This document shows positions 38,844-49,678 of a stretch of 64,000 nucleotides of DNA, one piece after another. The notes beneath the pieces are model-generated. The model was not told where the DNA came from and did not search any database. It saw only the letters and a program-made list of their open reading frames with translations. Source of the DNA: Bacteroidales bacterium SW299 (GTDB lineage Bacteria; Bacteroidota; Bacteroidia; Bacteroidales; Bacteroidaceae); the NCBI GenBank assembly GCA_019550975.1, contig SDWH01000001.1, forward strand, positions 124,001 through 188,000, written 5' to 3'. Each line of letters starts with the position of its first letter. The first letter of the stretch is position 1. The position numbers and the translations under genes were made by a program.

Positions 38844-41800
38844 TTACAAAGTGATATTCACGCCGAACGACCAGGTGCGGCTGAACGGATAACCGTTGTT
38901 GTTGGATGTTTCTCCCATTTCCGGGTCAAACCCGTCGGCAATGCTGGTAGCCTCCCAAAGGTCATTTCCAGAGAAATAGATGCGCACCTTTTCCAGTTTG
39001 GCCTTCCGGGTCCACACCTGCGGCAGCGTATAGCCCACAATCAGTGTCTTCAGGCGAATGTAACGGCTGTTCTGCAACATGAAGTCGTTGTTTTCATAGT
39101 TCCAGTGGGCACGATTCTGATGGGATGTCAGACGAGGATATTTGGCATCGGGATTGTCTTCCGTCCACGTCTGTCCGAGGAAGGTAGGATTCTGGTTGGT
39201 ATATTGCGCATAGAACGGATAAGCCATCCAGCCGGTACGCATAATATACTGCTTGCCCACACCCTGGAACATTGCGCTTACATCAAACCCCTTCCAGTTC
39301 AGCCCGGCATTGATGCCGAACACATAATGCGGATTGGCATCGCCCACATACTGAAGGTCGCTGTCCTTGCTTCCGTCTGCCGTAATCTTCCCGTCACCGT
39401 TCAAGTCCAGACGTTTGGTATCACCCGGACGGAGCGCGTCGGACGAACCTTGCATCACATTCGACAAAGCCGCACCGCCATTGCCGTAAAGTGCATAATA
39501 ACGGTCCACCTCAGCCTGGTCCTTGAAATAACCGTCTGTACGATAGAGGAAGAACGCATTGAGCGGATAACCGTTCACATTGTTCTTTCCGGCTCCATAT
39601 GTGTCAGCCCCTTCCAGCTCTTTCAGCATGCTTTTCGTATCGCCCACGTTGAAATTCACAAAGTAAGACAGATCCTTCCAGTTGTCACGCCATCCTACGC
39701 TCAGCTCCCATCCTTTCACGTTCAGATGGCCGCTGTTTGTTTTCGGAGGAGTTCCTCCCAGCAAAGAAGGATAAGTGACTTGCGACAGCATTCCCTTATT
39801 GTCCTTGATGAAGTAGTCGAACGTAGCGGTAAGGCGGTTATCAAAGAAATTGATGTCAATACCGAAGTTCTTCTGAATAACCCGTTCCCATGTACGGTCG
39901 TAGCTGACCAGGCCGCTATATCCGCTTGACACGTGTGAAATGACGGGACTGCCCAGATAAGTCTGCCCCAGTCCGATGGTGCCCACATAGTCGAAATCAC
40001 CCAATCCGGCATCGTTGCCCGAACTGCCGTAATTGAAGCGGATCTTGCCGAAGCTTACCACGGGAGTGACAAATTCCATGAATTTTTCTTTGGTAAAAGC
40101 CCATCCCACAGATACAGAGCCGAAGTTCTGGAACTTATGCCCCGGAGCGAACTTCGAGTTACCGTCCCTACGTCCCAGAAGCTCGAGCAGGTATTTCTCC
40201 TGATAGTCATAATTCACGCGCGCGATATACGAATAAGTGCCGTTCTGCGTTTTTCCCCCGCCGTTTCCCTGTGTGCCGGATGCCAGATTCAAATCATAGA
40301 CGCCCGAGTCTTCAAAGTTCTCACGGGCAGCCACCAGCTTCTTTGTCACATACTTTTCGGCGTTGATGCCAATCATGGCCGATATGTTGTGTGAGCCGGC
40401 AAACGTATTCTTATACTTCAACAAAGCAGAATAATACTGGTACAGCATATTGTTGGCCTGCGTCAGATATCCGGGGTTATGAGAATCCTTGATGTTCAGC
40501 ACATCCGTAGGATAAGTGAGCGACTGCTGCGTGTTGTTCACGATTTCCGTTGCCGGATTTCCCCACCAGTCATAAGTCTGCACAGGAATCACGTAACGCT
40601 CCCGCCGGTATTCTTCGTTCTGAAACGACATCATACCCTCAAAGCTGATGCCCTTCCATATATCCACTATCGCTTTCAAGTCAACACGGGTGGTCAGGTT
40701 GGTGTTTTCATCTCGTCCGCCGTCAGATGTTGCCGCAGCAGGCTGACGGTCGCCCACTTTTCCGTAATTGGCATACCACTGGCCGTAAGGATTCTTGGCC
40801 GGGAAAAGCGGCGGTTCGTAACCGTAAAGCGTATTGTCAAGACCCGCAGACGGAGAAGAAGTGTTCGTCCGGACCATACTGGCCGCCGTTTCCAGCTTGA
40901 ACCAGTCGGTCAGCTTGATGCCATAGTTCAAACGGAGGTTGATCTGTTTCTGTCCGTCGTATGCCGTGGCAAGATTACCCTGGTTGTCGGCATACAAGGC
41001 CGAAATACGATAGTCGCTCTTGTCGGTTGATCCCGAGATGCTCAAGTTATGCTGGTAAGAATAACGCGTGCGGAACATTTCGTCCTGGCGGCGCGAGTTG
41101 GCAAGAAAGATCTTTTCCCCCCAATCGGTATGGTTTATGGTATAGATTCCTTCATACCCCGACTGCATCAGAAGCAGATTCTCTTCGTTCAGCCATCCCC
41201 ACCAGTTCTTGATGGTTTCTTCCTTGTTCGCCTCCAGCCATACGGTGGCATATTCCTGCATCGTCGGAGAGAACGCAGTGATGCCGTCTGTGGTGAAACG
41301 CATGTTGAAGTCATAGTTGACATTGACTTTTCCTTTACCTTTTTTGGTGGTGACAAGTATGACACCGTTTGCAGCCTTCGCTCCATAGATAGAAGCCGAA
41401 CCGTCTTTCAGCACGCTTATCGTTTCTATATCATCGGGGTTCATGTTCTGGAAAGAAACGCCGTTCAAGGCCGGAACACCGTCAATCACGATCAGCGGAG
41501 AACCTCCATTTACGGACGTTGCGCCACGGATCTGGAAAGCAATGCCTTCGTTACCCGGACGGGACGAGGCGCGCGTAACGGTCAAACCCGGAGTCTGTCC
41601 CTGCAAGGCCAGACCGACATTGGTAACGGCACGGCTCTCAAACACTTTTTCATCCACCTGGTCAATAGCGCCGGTCAGCGTGGTCTTCTTCTGCACGCCA
41701 TAACCAACCACAACCACTTCATCAAGCACCTTATTGTCTTCTTTCAGGACAATCCGGTTCAACTCTTTGCTGGAAGCCGGAAAAGAGGCCGTCTGATAAC

Positions 41801-42092
41801 CGATATACGAAATTTCAATAACCGCATTCCGCGATGAAACGTTCAGCACAAAATTGCCGTCAATATCTGTTATCACGGCATTCGTGGTTCCCTTCTCAAC
41901 CACATTGGCTCCAATCACAGTTTGCCCCGAAGGGTCAAACACCTGGCCTTTCACCGTTATTTTCTGCATGGCCGTCTGTGCATGGAAAGTTTCGGCATCA
42001 GCCGGCAAAACTCCTCCCGCCAGAATGGCAGAAGCCATGAATGCAGAAAAAAGCAGTTTCTTAGACGAAAAGACTAACAAATCATTTTTCAT
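38844..42092 (-). CDS. SusC/RagA-like TonB-dependent transporter (lyase PUL)
   Basis: The 1082-residue protein has a signal peptide (about 1-33), a carboxypeptidase-regulatory-like domain (VKGQVFDPSGQTVIGANVV), the TonB-box region DEVVVVGYGVQKK, a plug domain (NVGLALQGQTPGLTV, GGSPLIVIDGVPA) and a 22-strand barrel ending TFGVNITL-like. No STN domain precedes the regulatory-like domain, so signalling through an anti-sigma factor by the usual route is not expected. It imports oligosaccharide bound by SusD. Its start lies 35 bp after the sigma-factor stop, with no clear -7 box between, so the two may be co-transcribed. Confidence 0.96.
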   Translation of the reverse strand: MKNDLLVFSSKKLLFSAFMASAILAGGVLPADAETFHAQTAMQKITVKGQVFDPSGQTVIGANVVEKGTTNAVITDIDGNFVLNVSSRNAVIEISYIGYQTASFPASSKELNRIVLKEDNKVLDEVVVVGYGVQKKTTLTGAIDQVDEKVFESRAVTNVGLALQGQTPGLTVTRASSRPGNEGIAFQIRGATSVNGGSPLIVIDGVPALNGVSFQNMNPDDIETISVLKDGSASIYGAKAANGVILVTTKKGKGKVNVNYDFNMRFTTDGITAFSPTMQEYATVWLEANKEETIKNWWGWLNEENLLLMQSGYEGIYTINHTDWGEKIFLANSRRQDEMFRTRYSYQHNLSISGSTDKSDYRISALYADNQGNLATAYDGQKQINLRLNYGIKLTDWFKLETAASMVRTNTSSPSAGLDNTLYGYEPPLFPAKNPYGQWYANYGKVGDRQPAAATSDGGRDENTNLTTRVDLKAIVDIWKGISFEGMMSFQNEEYRRERYVIPVQTYDWWGNPATEIVNNTQQSLTYPTDVLNIKDSHNPGYLTQANNMLYQYYSALLKYKNTFAGSHNISAMIGINAEKYVTKKLVAARENFEDSGVYDLNLASGTQGNGGGKTQNGTYSYIARVNYDYQEKYLLELLGRRDGNSKFAPGHKFQNFGSVSVGWAFTKEKFMEFVTPVVSFGKIRFNYGSSGNDAGLGDFDYVGTIGLGQTYLGSPVISHVSSGYSGLVSYDRTWERVIQKNFGIDINFFDNRLTATFDYFIKDNKGMLSQVTYPSLLGGTPPKTNSGHLNVKGWELSVGWRDNWKDLSYFVNFNVGDTKSMLKELEGADTYGAGKNNVNGYPLNAFFLYRTDGYFKDQAEVDRYYALYGNGGAALSNVMQGSSDALRPGDTKRLDLNGDGKITADGSKDSDLQYVGDANPHYVFGINAGLNWKGFDVSAMFQGVGKQYIMRTGWMAYPFYAQYTNQNPTFLGQTWTEDNPDAKYPRLTSHQNRAHWNYENNDFMLQNSRYIRLKTLIVGYTLPQVWTRKAKLEKVRIYFSGNDLWEATSIADGFDPEMGETSNNNGYPFSRTWSFGVNITL

Positions 42093-42127
42093 ACAATTAA
42101 ATTTAATAACACATTATATACATCATA

Positions 42128-42643
42128 TCATATACATTTTCTGAGAAACTCGCGCACCTGCCGCCGGCCGGCCAGCAGATGGCCCTCGACTGTACGTTTC
42201 GACAAGTTCAGGCTTTCAGCAATCTCATCCGCCGTCATTTCGCCGAAACGGGACATCCGGTAAATGGTACGGCACTTGCGGGGAAGACACTCCACTTTTC
42301 TCAGCTCCACCTGCAACAGATCGCCGGCAATCACTTCGCTTTCCGCATCCTGTACGGAAGCGGAAAGTCCTTCCATCAAATAAGCTGAGATTTCCTGATG
42401 TCTGCAATGACGGCGCAGCCAGTCGGTCGCCAAGTTTCTTGCTATGGTAAAAAGGAAATGACGCACCGTTTCTTCATTCAGCATTCTGCGATATTCCAGC
42501 AGGCGGAGGAAAGCATCGTGTGTCAGATCTCTCGAATCTTCCTCACATTCCACCTTTCTCAGGATGTACCGGTAAACGCTGTCCCGACACTCGCGATAAG
42601 TGCGGTCAACCAGCAAATAGGATGCGTCAGATGAGCTTTTCAT
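42128..42643 (-). CDS. ECF-type RNA polymerase sigma factor without neighbouring anti-sigma
   Basis: The 171-residue protein has a sigma region 2 (YRYILRKVECEEDSRDLTHDAFLRLLEYR) and a region 4 helix-turn-helix (GEMTADEIAESLNLSKRTVEGHLLAGRRQV). It is of the Bacteroides expansion type that controls PUL transcription. The usual FecR anti-sigma gene is absent: SusC follows directly. The start at 42643 is placed by the -7 box at 42669-42676; the longer frame to 42745 opens upstream of it. Confidence 0.9.
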   Translation of the reverse strand: MKSSSDASYLLVDRTYRECRDSVYRYILRKVECEEDSRDLTHDAFLRLLEYRRMLNEETVRHFLFTIARNLATDWLRRHCRHQEISAYLMEGLSASVQDAESEVIAGDLLQVELRKVECLPRKCRTIYRMSRFGEMTADEIAESLNLSKRTVEGHLLAGRRQVREFLRKCI

Positions 42644-42668
42644 AATATCTTTGTTCTTGTTATTGACG

Positions 42669-42676
42669 CAAAAGTA
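42669..42676 (-). promoter_or_regulatory. -7 promoter box for the ECF sigma gene
   Basis: Minus-strand TACTTTTG matches TAnnTTTG, 25 bp before the start codon. The -33 element is unclear. Confidence 0.5.
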
Positions 42677-42817
42677 TGCCAAACAAGCAAAAACGCCCCG
42701 TATTATAGTAACAATTGATGCAACATTTGTAACAAATGAATACATCCGCGCTCAAAAAGGGAGTATAAGCCATCAGGAAAGGTTTCCGCCGCCCACCGGA
42801 GCCCCTCAAAAACATGA

Positions 42818-42894
42818 CGGGACAAGTTGCTCAACGTGATGGGAAAGATTGGTCAAGATGACGGCTCATTTTATAAAAATAACGGCTCATCTTT
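42818..42894. repeat. Modular short-repeat cluster, locus B (upstream of valS)
   Basis: Contains GTGATGGGAAAGATTGGTC, AAGATGACGGCTCATTTTA and AACGGCTCATCTTTT in tandem, plus an upstream ATGACGGGACAAG. AAGATGA (42855-42861) pairs with TCATCTT (42888-42894). The blocks GATGACGG, GGGAAAGATT and ACGGCTCATTTT also occur at 20475-20534 in a different order. Confidence 0.55.
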
Positions 42895-42969
42895 TGAAGC
42901 CTCTCTCCAAAGGAAATCCGGGAGCCGGAAAATTCCGCCCCTACTGTTCTTCCTTTCCATTTAAATTAT

Positions 42970-42977
42970 TAATTTTG
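42970..42977 (+). promoter_or_regulatory. -7 promoter box for valS
   Basis: TAATTTTG matches TAnnTTTG, 52 bp before the start codon. No clear TTG at the right distance. Confidence 0.55.
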
Positions 42978-43029
42978 CGGCTGATTACATGAAACCCAAA
43001 CGGAAAATAATCATTAGACACATATACAA

Positions 43030-45684
<2,655 letters not shown>

Positions 45685-45737
45685 AAAGAAAAGCCCTTCC
45701 AAACCTCCCCCGAAAGGGAGGCTTCAGGGAAGCAGAC

Positions 45738-45935
45738 TTAGAAACTGTTTTGAATTTATCGTGTGCTGATTTGGGATGAGTTTTTGAGGCATTTCCGTTT
45801 GTGTGATGAGGAAGATAGCGGGCTATCTGACGAAGAACAGAAGTGGAAAAGACCAAAAAATAGCCCAAAGCACACACGAAAACGAACACATCAAGCCAAG
45901 AAAAACTTTTTGGAGAAATTCAAAACAGTTTCTTA
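45738..45935. mobile_element. MITE-like element behind valS
   Basis: Perfect terminal inverted repeats GAAACTGTTTTGAATTT (from 45741) and AAATTCAAAACAGTTTC (to 45932) bound 192 bp and are flanked by TTA on both sides (45738-45740 and 45933-45935), a probable 3-bp target duplication. The interior continues as a looser palindrome (GTGTGCTGATTTGGG against CCCAAAGCACAC). No transposase is encoded. The flanks CCCGAAAGGGAG (45707-45718) and CTCCCTCTCGGG (45941-45952) form a further inverted repeat around it. Confidence 0.7.
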
Positions 45936-45953
45936 ATAAGCTCCCTCTCGGGT

Positions 45954-45999
45954 AGAAGCGTGTGTCCAGACAAGCAACCGGACCCACGCTTCTTTTTTT
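45954..45999 (+). terminator. Intrinsic terminator beyond the MITE
   Basis: AGAAGCGTG (45954-45962) pairs with CACGCTTCT (45985-45993), with an inner GTCC/GGAC stem, followed by seven T. It probably ends the valS transcript, now 270 bp from the valS stop because of the insertion. Confidence 0.85.
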
Positions 46000-46091
46000 G
46001 ACAGTCTGTCATGCAATCTGACACATTTTCACGAAAACTGACAAACAGACATCATCCCGTCCTCCCCCTTCCATACCTACAGACCGAAAAG

Positions 46092-46105
46092 TTGATTTAC
46101 ATCAA
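46092..46105. promoter_or_regulatory. Crp/Fnr-type palindrome
   Basis: TTGATTTACATCAA is an exact TTGAT-N4-ATCAA palindrome, the core recognised by FNR-family regulators. It lies 60 bp upstream of the -7 box at 46166-46173, in the region where an activator could sit. Chance occurrence cannot be excluded. Confidence 0.45.
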
Positions 46106-46165
46106 TAATTTGCTGTTTCAACTCATTTTTATGCTATAAAACATATTTACGTACAAAAAAGGCAT

Positions 46166-46173
46166 TATCTTTG
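46166..46173 (+). promoter_or_regulatory. -7 promoter box of the isolated 31-aa transcription unit
   Basis: TATCTTTG matches TAnnTTTG. The -33 region has only a partial match (TTTAC near 46145). Predicted transcript start near 46179. Confidence 0.6.
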
Positions 46174-46314
46174 CATCGTATTAAACGAACAGAAGTTCAA
46201 GAAACAGGATAACAAAAAAGAAAGGTCCTCCGCGAGGAGCGCCAGAAATACTAAACTAGGTATTAGATAGAATACACAAAGTAACTAACTAAAGCAAATG
46301 AAAGGGTAACAATT

Positions 46315-46410
46315 ATGAAAAAGGTAAAAAGTATTTTCAAGCAGATTTCAAAAGCAGATCCTATGATCTGGGGTTACGTAATGCTGAGTGAAAACACTCG
46401 CACGAAGTAA
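46315..46410 (+). CDS. 31-residue peptide candidate in an isolated transcription unit
   Basis: ATG at 46315 opens MKKVKSIFKQISKADPMIWG and ends ENTRTK: a basic amphipathic start and an uncharged middle, no signal peptide. The unit is bounded by a -7 box at 46166 and a strong terminator at 46488-46540, giving a transcript of about 360 nt with a 135-nt leader and a 78-nt tail. The leader has a CTCC-GCGA-GGAG tetraloop hairpin (46227-46238). The next gene is on the other strand, so this is not a leader peptide for it. It could be a small protein gene, or a noncoding RNA in which the frame is incidental. It is not tmRNA or RNase P RNA by any feature I can see. Confidence 0.45.
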   Translation: MKKVKSIFKQISKADPMIWGYVMLSENTRTK

Positions 46411-46487
46411 CCCGATGCCGAGGCGGAACTTTCCGATGAAGCATCGTTGAAAAAAGAATCCGACGACCGTCAAGGTCTTGACATATA

Positions 46488-46540
46488 AAAGGTCCGGAAA
46501 GCAATGATTCGATAAAGAATCGGCTTTCCGGACCTTTTTT
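46488..46540. terminator. Strong terminator of the 31-aa unit
   Basis: AAAGGTCCGGAAAGC (46488-46502) pairs perfectly with GCTTTCCGGACCTTT (46523-46537), with an inner GATTC/GAATC stem, followed by TTT. It may also serve the GH43 gene ending at 46566 on the minus strand. Confidence 0.9.
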
Positions 46541-46565
46541 CCGTTCCGTTTAAGGAAGTCGCGGA

Positions 46566-48644
46566 TCAAGGCTTATACTCCTTGCCCACAACCAGTTTGT
46601 CGCCGGTAAGATCGACTTCAAACAGATGAGGCACACGGATGTAGTTTCCGTTGTCGTTATAATGACTGTGCACAGCCATCAGCCATTTGCCGCCAAATGT
46701 CTTGAACAGCATTCCATGACCGAAATCCGGCGGAGTTATCGGATCCTTTTCCTGCACCCACGGCCCGTCGAGCGTACCGCTCTTTGAATAGGCCACTCCC
46801 TGTGTGTACACGTCACGTATCCAGCTTGTCCAGATCATTCCCAGACGTCCGGTATCGGTGCGGAACAGATAAGGCCCGTCTGTCACCCGGTTCGGTCTGA
46901 CACTGCCGTCGGCGGTCGCCTCACGGCTCCAGGGCGAATCGCTTGCCCGGAACAGAAGCTTGCCTTCGCCAACCGATCCGCTCAGATCCGGCTTCAGTTC
47001 GATTTTCTCAATGGTTCCGTTGTTGTTCTGCAGCCATTCGTGGCAGTAAACCATATAAGGCTTTCCGTCCTTGTCCACCCAGAATGTTCCGTCGAGCGTA
47101 GACTTTCCGGCAGGCAGATAAACCGGATCCTCCATCGGCCCGTAAGGCCCGTAAGGACGGTCGCTCACAAGCACATGGCTTGCACGGCGTTCAACCGGCG
47201 TTCCTCCAACCGTATCAATCTTTATGGCAGGATTGGTGAAAGTGGCGAAATAATAATACTTGCCTTTATACGCGTGAAGTTCGGCAGCCCAGATCATCGG
47301 ATCCGCTCCCATCCACGAAGCAGTATCGATCCGAACCACATCAAACGGCCCTTCCCACAGCTTCAGTTCCTTGCTCTTCCACATTTTGCCTCCCGTACCG
47401 GTCATGTAATAGGTGGCCGTCTTGCGGTCGGGCAGAATGCACGGGTCGCTCAGCAGGATGGAATCCGTCGGAATCAGATTCTTTTCCTCCAGCTTTCCAT
47501 TAGAAAAATCATCCAAGGTCCAGCTGTCAAACCACTTGATTACCGGCGTTCCGTCGCGGAAAAGAATCGGAAGCCAGATATACCGTGCATCGCTCGGATG
47601 TTCCGGACGCCAGTTGTCGGCCATAAACATGAAAGCATCTTTCTTTCCGGGAATCGGAAGCACGTATGTGCTCTGTCCGTGGAATGTGAGGTCCGCATCA
47701 TCGCCCATACATGGATTAGGATGCTGCGTCCAAGGCCCCCAGATGCTCGGAGCGGAGAACATGCGCGCTTCATTAGGCGCCCATCCCGTACAGCCGGAAG
47801 TGATCATCCAATATGTCCCGTCTTTTTTAAATATTGCCGGAGCTTCATTATGCCCCGCGGGAGCGATGCGTATATATTTTCCCGTATGGCTCAAATAGTC
47901 GTCGCTCAGCTCGGCGATGTGCAGGGTCAGGTTGTCTTCCGAAGAATAGATGTGGTAGGCCTTTCCGTCGTCGTCGACGAACAACTGCATGTCGCGCGCC
48001 ATCTGTCCCCCCTCCAGGTCACGCTTCACGAAAAGTCCCTTGGCTATGGCATCGTACCACGTGGGAGTCCACCATGCCTTATATTTCTCCACATCCAGCG
48101 TATCGAATACCGCGCGCTGCTCTTCCGTCATGTCGAAGGGAAGTTTTCCCGGATTGATACGTCCCGAACGGAGATACTTGAAAGGTCCTGTCGGGCTGTC
48201 GGCAACAGCTACAGCCGAACGGGCGGCCGCATACCCCTTCCCTTTCAGCTCCAGATGGAACCACATGACAAATTTCCCGGTCTTTTCGTTATAAATCACC
48301 TTCGGGCGTTCCATCACGCACCCTTGGGCGATATCGCTGGTTTCATCGCCGGTGACCACAGGCAGCACGGCTCCCTCATTTTTCCAGTCGGTCAGGTTCT
48401 TCGACGAATAACACATGATGCCTACCATCGCCGCGCTTGTCGTGTCCGACTTGTTTTCGCCATACCAATAAAAAGTGCCGTCATGATAAAGGATTCCTCC
48501 TCCATGCGCGTTTACATGCACGCCCTTATCATCCGGCCATATCTCTCCGGGACGAATCTCTCCCGCTTCCTTCTGTCCCGAACACGAAGAAAACGCCAGG
48601 GCAACAAGACACATTGCCCACGCCAATAAAGTTGTCTTTTTCAT
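46566..48644 (-). CDS. Two-module GH43 lipoprotein
   Basis: The 692-residue lipoprotein (lipobox FSSC, Cys21) has two GH43-type five-blade propellers. The first opens GVHVNAHGGGILYHDGTFYW (from residue 41), where most GH43 enzymes have the catalytic-base Asp; here the position is NAHGGG. This pattern recalls the GH43_24/GH43_34 groups, which include exo-beta-1,3-galactanases that work without the standard base. The second module starts near LLSDPCILPD with a conventional Asp (Asp400). It is the last gene of the twin-SusCD PUL, separated from the GH16 gene by a copy of the dispersed repeat. The start at 48644 excludes 12 codons that read into that repeat. Substrate assignment is tentative. Confidence 0.8.
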   Translation of the reverse strand: MKKTTLLAWAMCLVALAFSSCSGQKEAGEIRPGEIWPDDKGVHVNAHGGGILYHDGTFYWYGENKSDTTSAAMVGIMCYSSKNLTDWKNEGAVLPVVTGDETSDIAQGCVMERPKVIYNEKTGKFVMWFHLELKGKGYAAARSAVAVADSPTGPFKYLRSGRINPGKLPFDMTEEQRAVFDTLDVEKYKAWWTPTWYDAIAKGLFVKRDLEGGQMARDMQLFVDDDGKAYHIYSSEDNLTLHIAELSDDYLSHTGKYIRIAPAGHNEAPAIFKKDGTYWMITSGCTGWAPNEARMFSAPSIWGPWTQHPNPCMGDDADLTFHGQSTYVLPIPGKKDAFMFMADNWRPEHPSDARYIWLPILFRDGTPVIKWFDSWTLDDFSNGKLEEKNLIPTDSILLSDPCILPDRKTATYYMTGTGGKMWKSKELKLWEGPFDVVRIDTASWMGADPMIWAAELHAYKGKYYYFATFTNPAIKIDTVGGTPVERRASHVLVSDRPYGPYGPMEDPVYLPAGKSTLDGTFWVDKDGKPYMVYCHEWLQNNNGTIEKIELKPDLSGSVGEGKLLFRASDSPWSREATADGSVRPNRVTDGPYLFRTDTGRLGMIWTSWIRDVYTQGVAYSKSGTLDGPWVQEKDPITPPDFGHGMLFKTFGGKWLMAVHSHYNDNGNYIRVPHLFEVDLTGDKLVVGKEYKP

Positions 48645-48650
48645 GGTTAA

Positions 48651-48775
48651 TAAGTAGATGTTGAGAATTTGTTTATACAAGATCTGTCTGTTCTGAAACG
48701 CAGATCAACGCGGATTTTCGCAGATGACTGTACTGATTATCTGCGTTAATCTGCGAAAATCCGTGTTTCTGATAA
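48651..48775 (+). repeat. Dispersed palindromic intergenic element, copy 2
   Basis: Begins TAAGTAGATGTTGAGAATTT and runs through GATCTGTCTGTTCTGAAACG, AACGCGGATTTTCGCAGATG and the pairing arm TCTGCGTTAATCTGCGAAAA to TCCGTGTTTCTGAT. It sits between the GH16 and GH43 genes of the third PUL. Near-identical copies at 16398-16527 (inverted) and 62782-62900. Confidence 0.8.
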
Positions 48776-48809
48776 TATCATTTGATTTTGCACGCTTACT
48801 TAATAATGG

Positions 48810-49643
48810 CTATTGATACACCCTCACATAATCAATTTCATAACGCATCGGATAAGCCTCATCCGAAACTTCTCCGCCGTTGTCGCCGCCTACCGCCAGG
48901 TTCAGCAGCACATAATGAGGCTGCATAAACGGATTCTTACCTTCGCCCAGTTTCCCGTTGAACGTATCCTTCAGCAAGATTTCATTGAGCAGCTCGTCGT
49001 CAAGATAAAGGCGGATGGCCTCCTCATCCCAGTCCATTCTCCAGATATGGAACTCTGAAGCCCAATCGGGATCCTTCTCCAGAAAATGGGCGAAAGGAAC
49101 CGCCTTGCTGTTCCATTTAGCAACATAACGCCGATCCGTTCCCCATGCAGCGTTTGCCAGAATGTGCGGGACACCCTGCTTGCGGTAAAACTCCATGATG
49201 TCAATCTCACCGTTTGACGGCCATTCCATCGCATTGCCCAATGTCCAGATGGCCGGCCATGCGCCTTTTCCGACAGGAATACGGGCACGCACAACAAAAC
49301 GTCCGTACATAAACTCTTTCTTCCCCGAGGTGTTGACCGAAGAAGAAGTGCATTCAATCGAGTCGCGCGACGTGCGCCAGTCCGTACTCCCCTTCCTGTA
49401 CCACGGATTGGGACGCTTCTCCTTCCGTGCTTCAATCACCAGCAGCCCGTCCCTGCAATAAGCGTTGTCCGGCTGGTACCACTGCAGTTCGTGATTCCGG
49501 GCAAAGCCGTTTTCATAGTTCCACACACAAGTGTCGAGCCTGCCGTCGGCATTGAACTCGTCACTCCAAACCAGTTTGTAGTCTTTCTGCGCAAAAGATG
49601 CAACGGCACAGAAAGACAATAACAGCCCCATTAATTTTTTCAT
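48810..49643 (-). CDS. Periplasmic GH16 endo-beta-glycanase
   Basis: The 277-residue protein has a type I signal peptide (cleavage near SFA|Q, residue 18) and one GH16 jelly roll. The active site is EIDIME with nucleophile Glu146, Asp148 and acid/base Glu151; the extra residue (beta-bulge form) is typical of laminarinase-type GH16. Substrate-cleft signatures AWPAIWTLG and FHIWRMDWDEEAIRLYLDDEL are present. It would cut beta-1,3-linked glycans (laminarin or beta-1,3-galactan) in the periplasm. The ATG at 49643 was chosen because the preceding 19 codons carry no signal-peptide character and start near the previous stop. Confidence 0.9.
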   Translation of the reverse strand: MKKLMGLLLSFCAVASFAQKDYKLVWSDEFNADGRLDTCVWNYENGFARNHELQWYQPDNAYCRDGLLVIEARKEKRPNPWYRKGSTDWRTSRDSIECTSSSVNTSGKKEFMYGRFVVRARIPVGKGAWPAIWTLGNAMEWPSNGEIDIMEFYRKQGVPHILANAAWGTDRRYVAKWNSKAVPFAHFLEKDPDWASEFHIWRMDWDEEAIRLYLDDELLNEILLKDTFNGKLGEGKNPFMQPHYVLLNLAVGGDNGGEVSDEAYPMRYEIDYVRVYQ

Positions 49644-49678
49644 GCAAATATTCTTTTTTCTATATCTGACAAAGTAAA

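Noticed and set aside
46179-46540. tmRNA, RNase P RNA or 6S RNA in the isolated unit
   Set aside because: None of the conserved ends or core motifs of tmRNA or RNase P RNA could be found; 6S RNA cannot be ruled out by eye but no supporting structure was seen.
48645-48680. Longer start for the GH43 lipoprotein
   Set aside because: The added codons read into the dispersed repeat, and the signal peptide starts cleanly at 48644.
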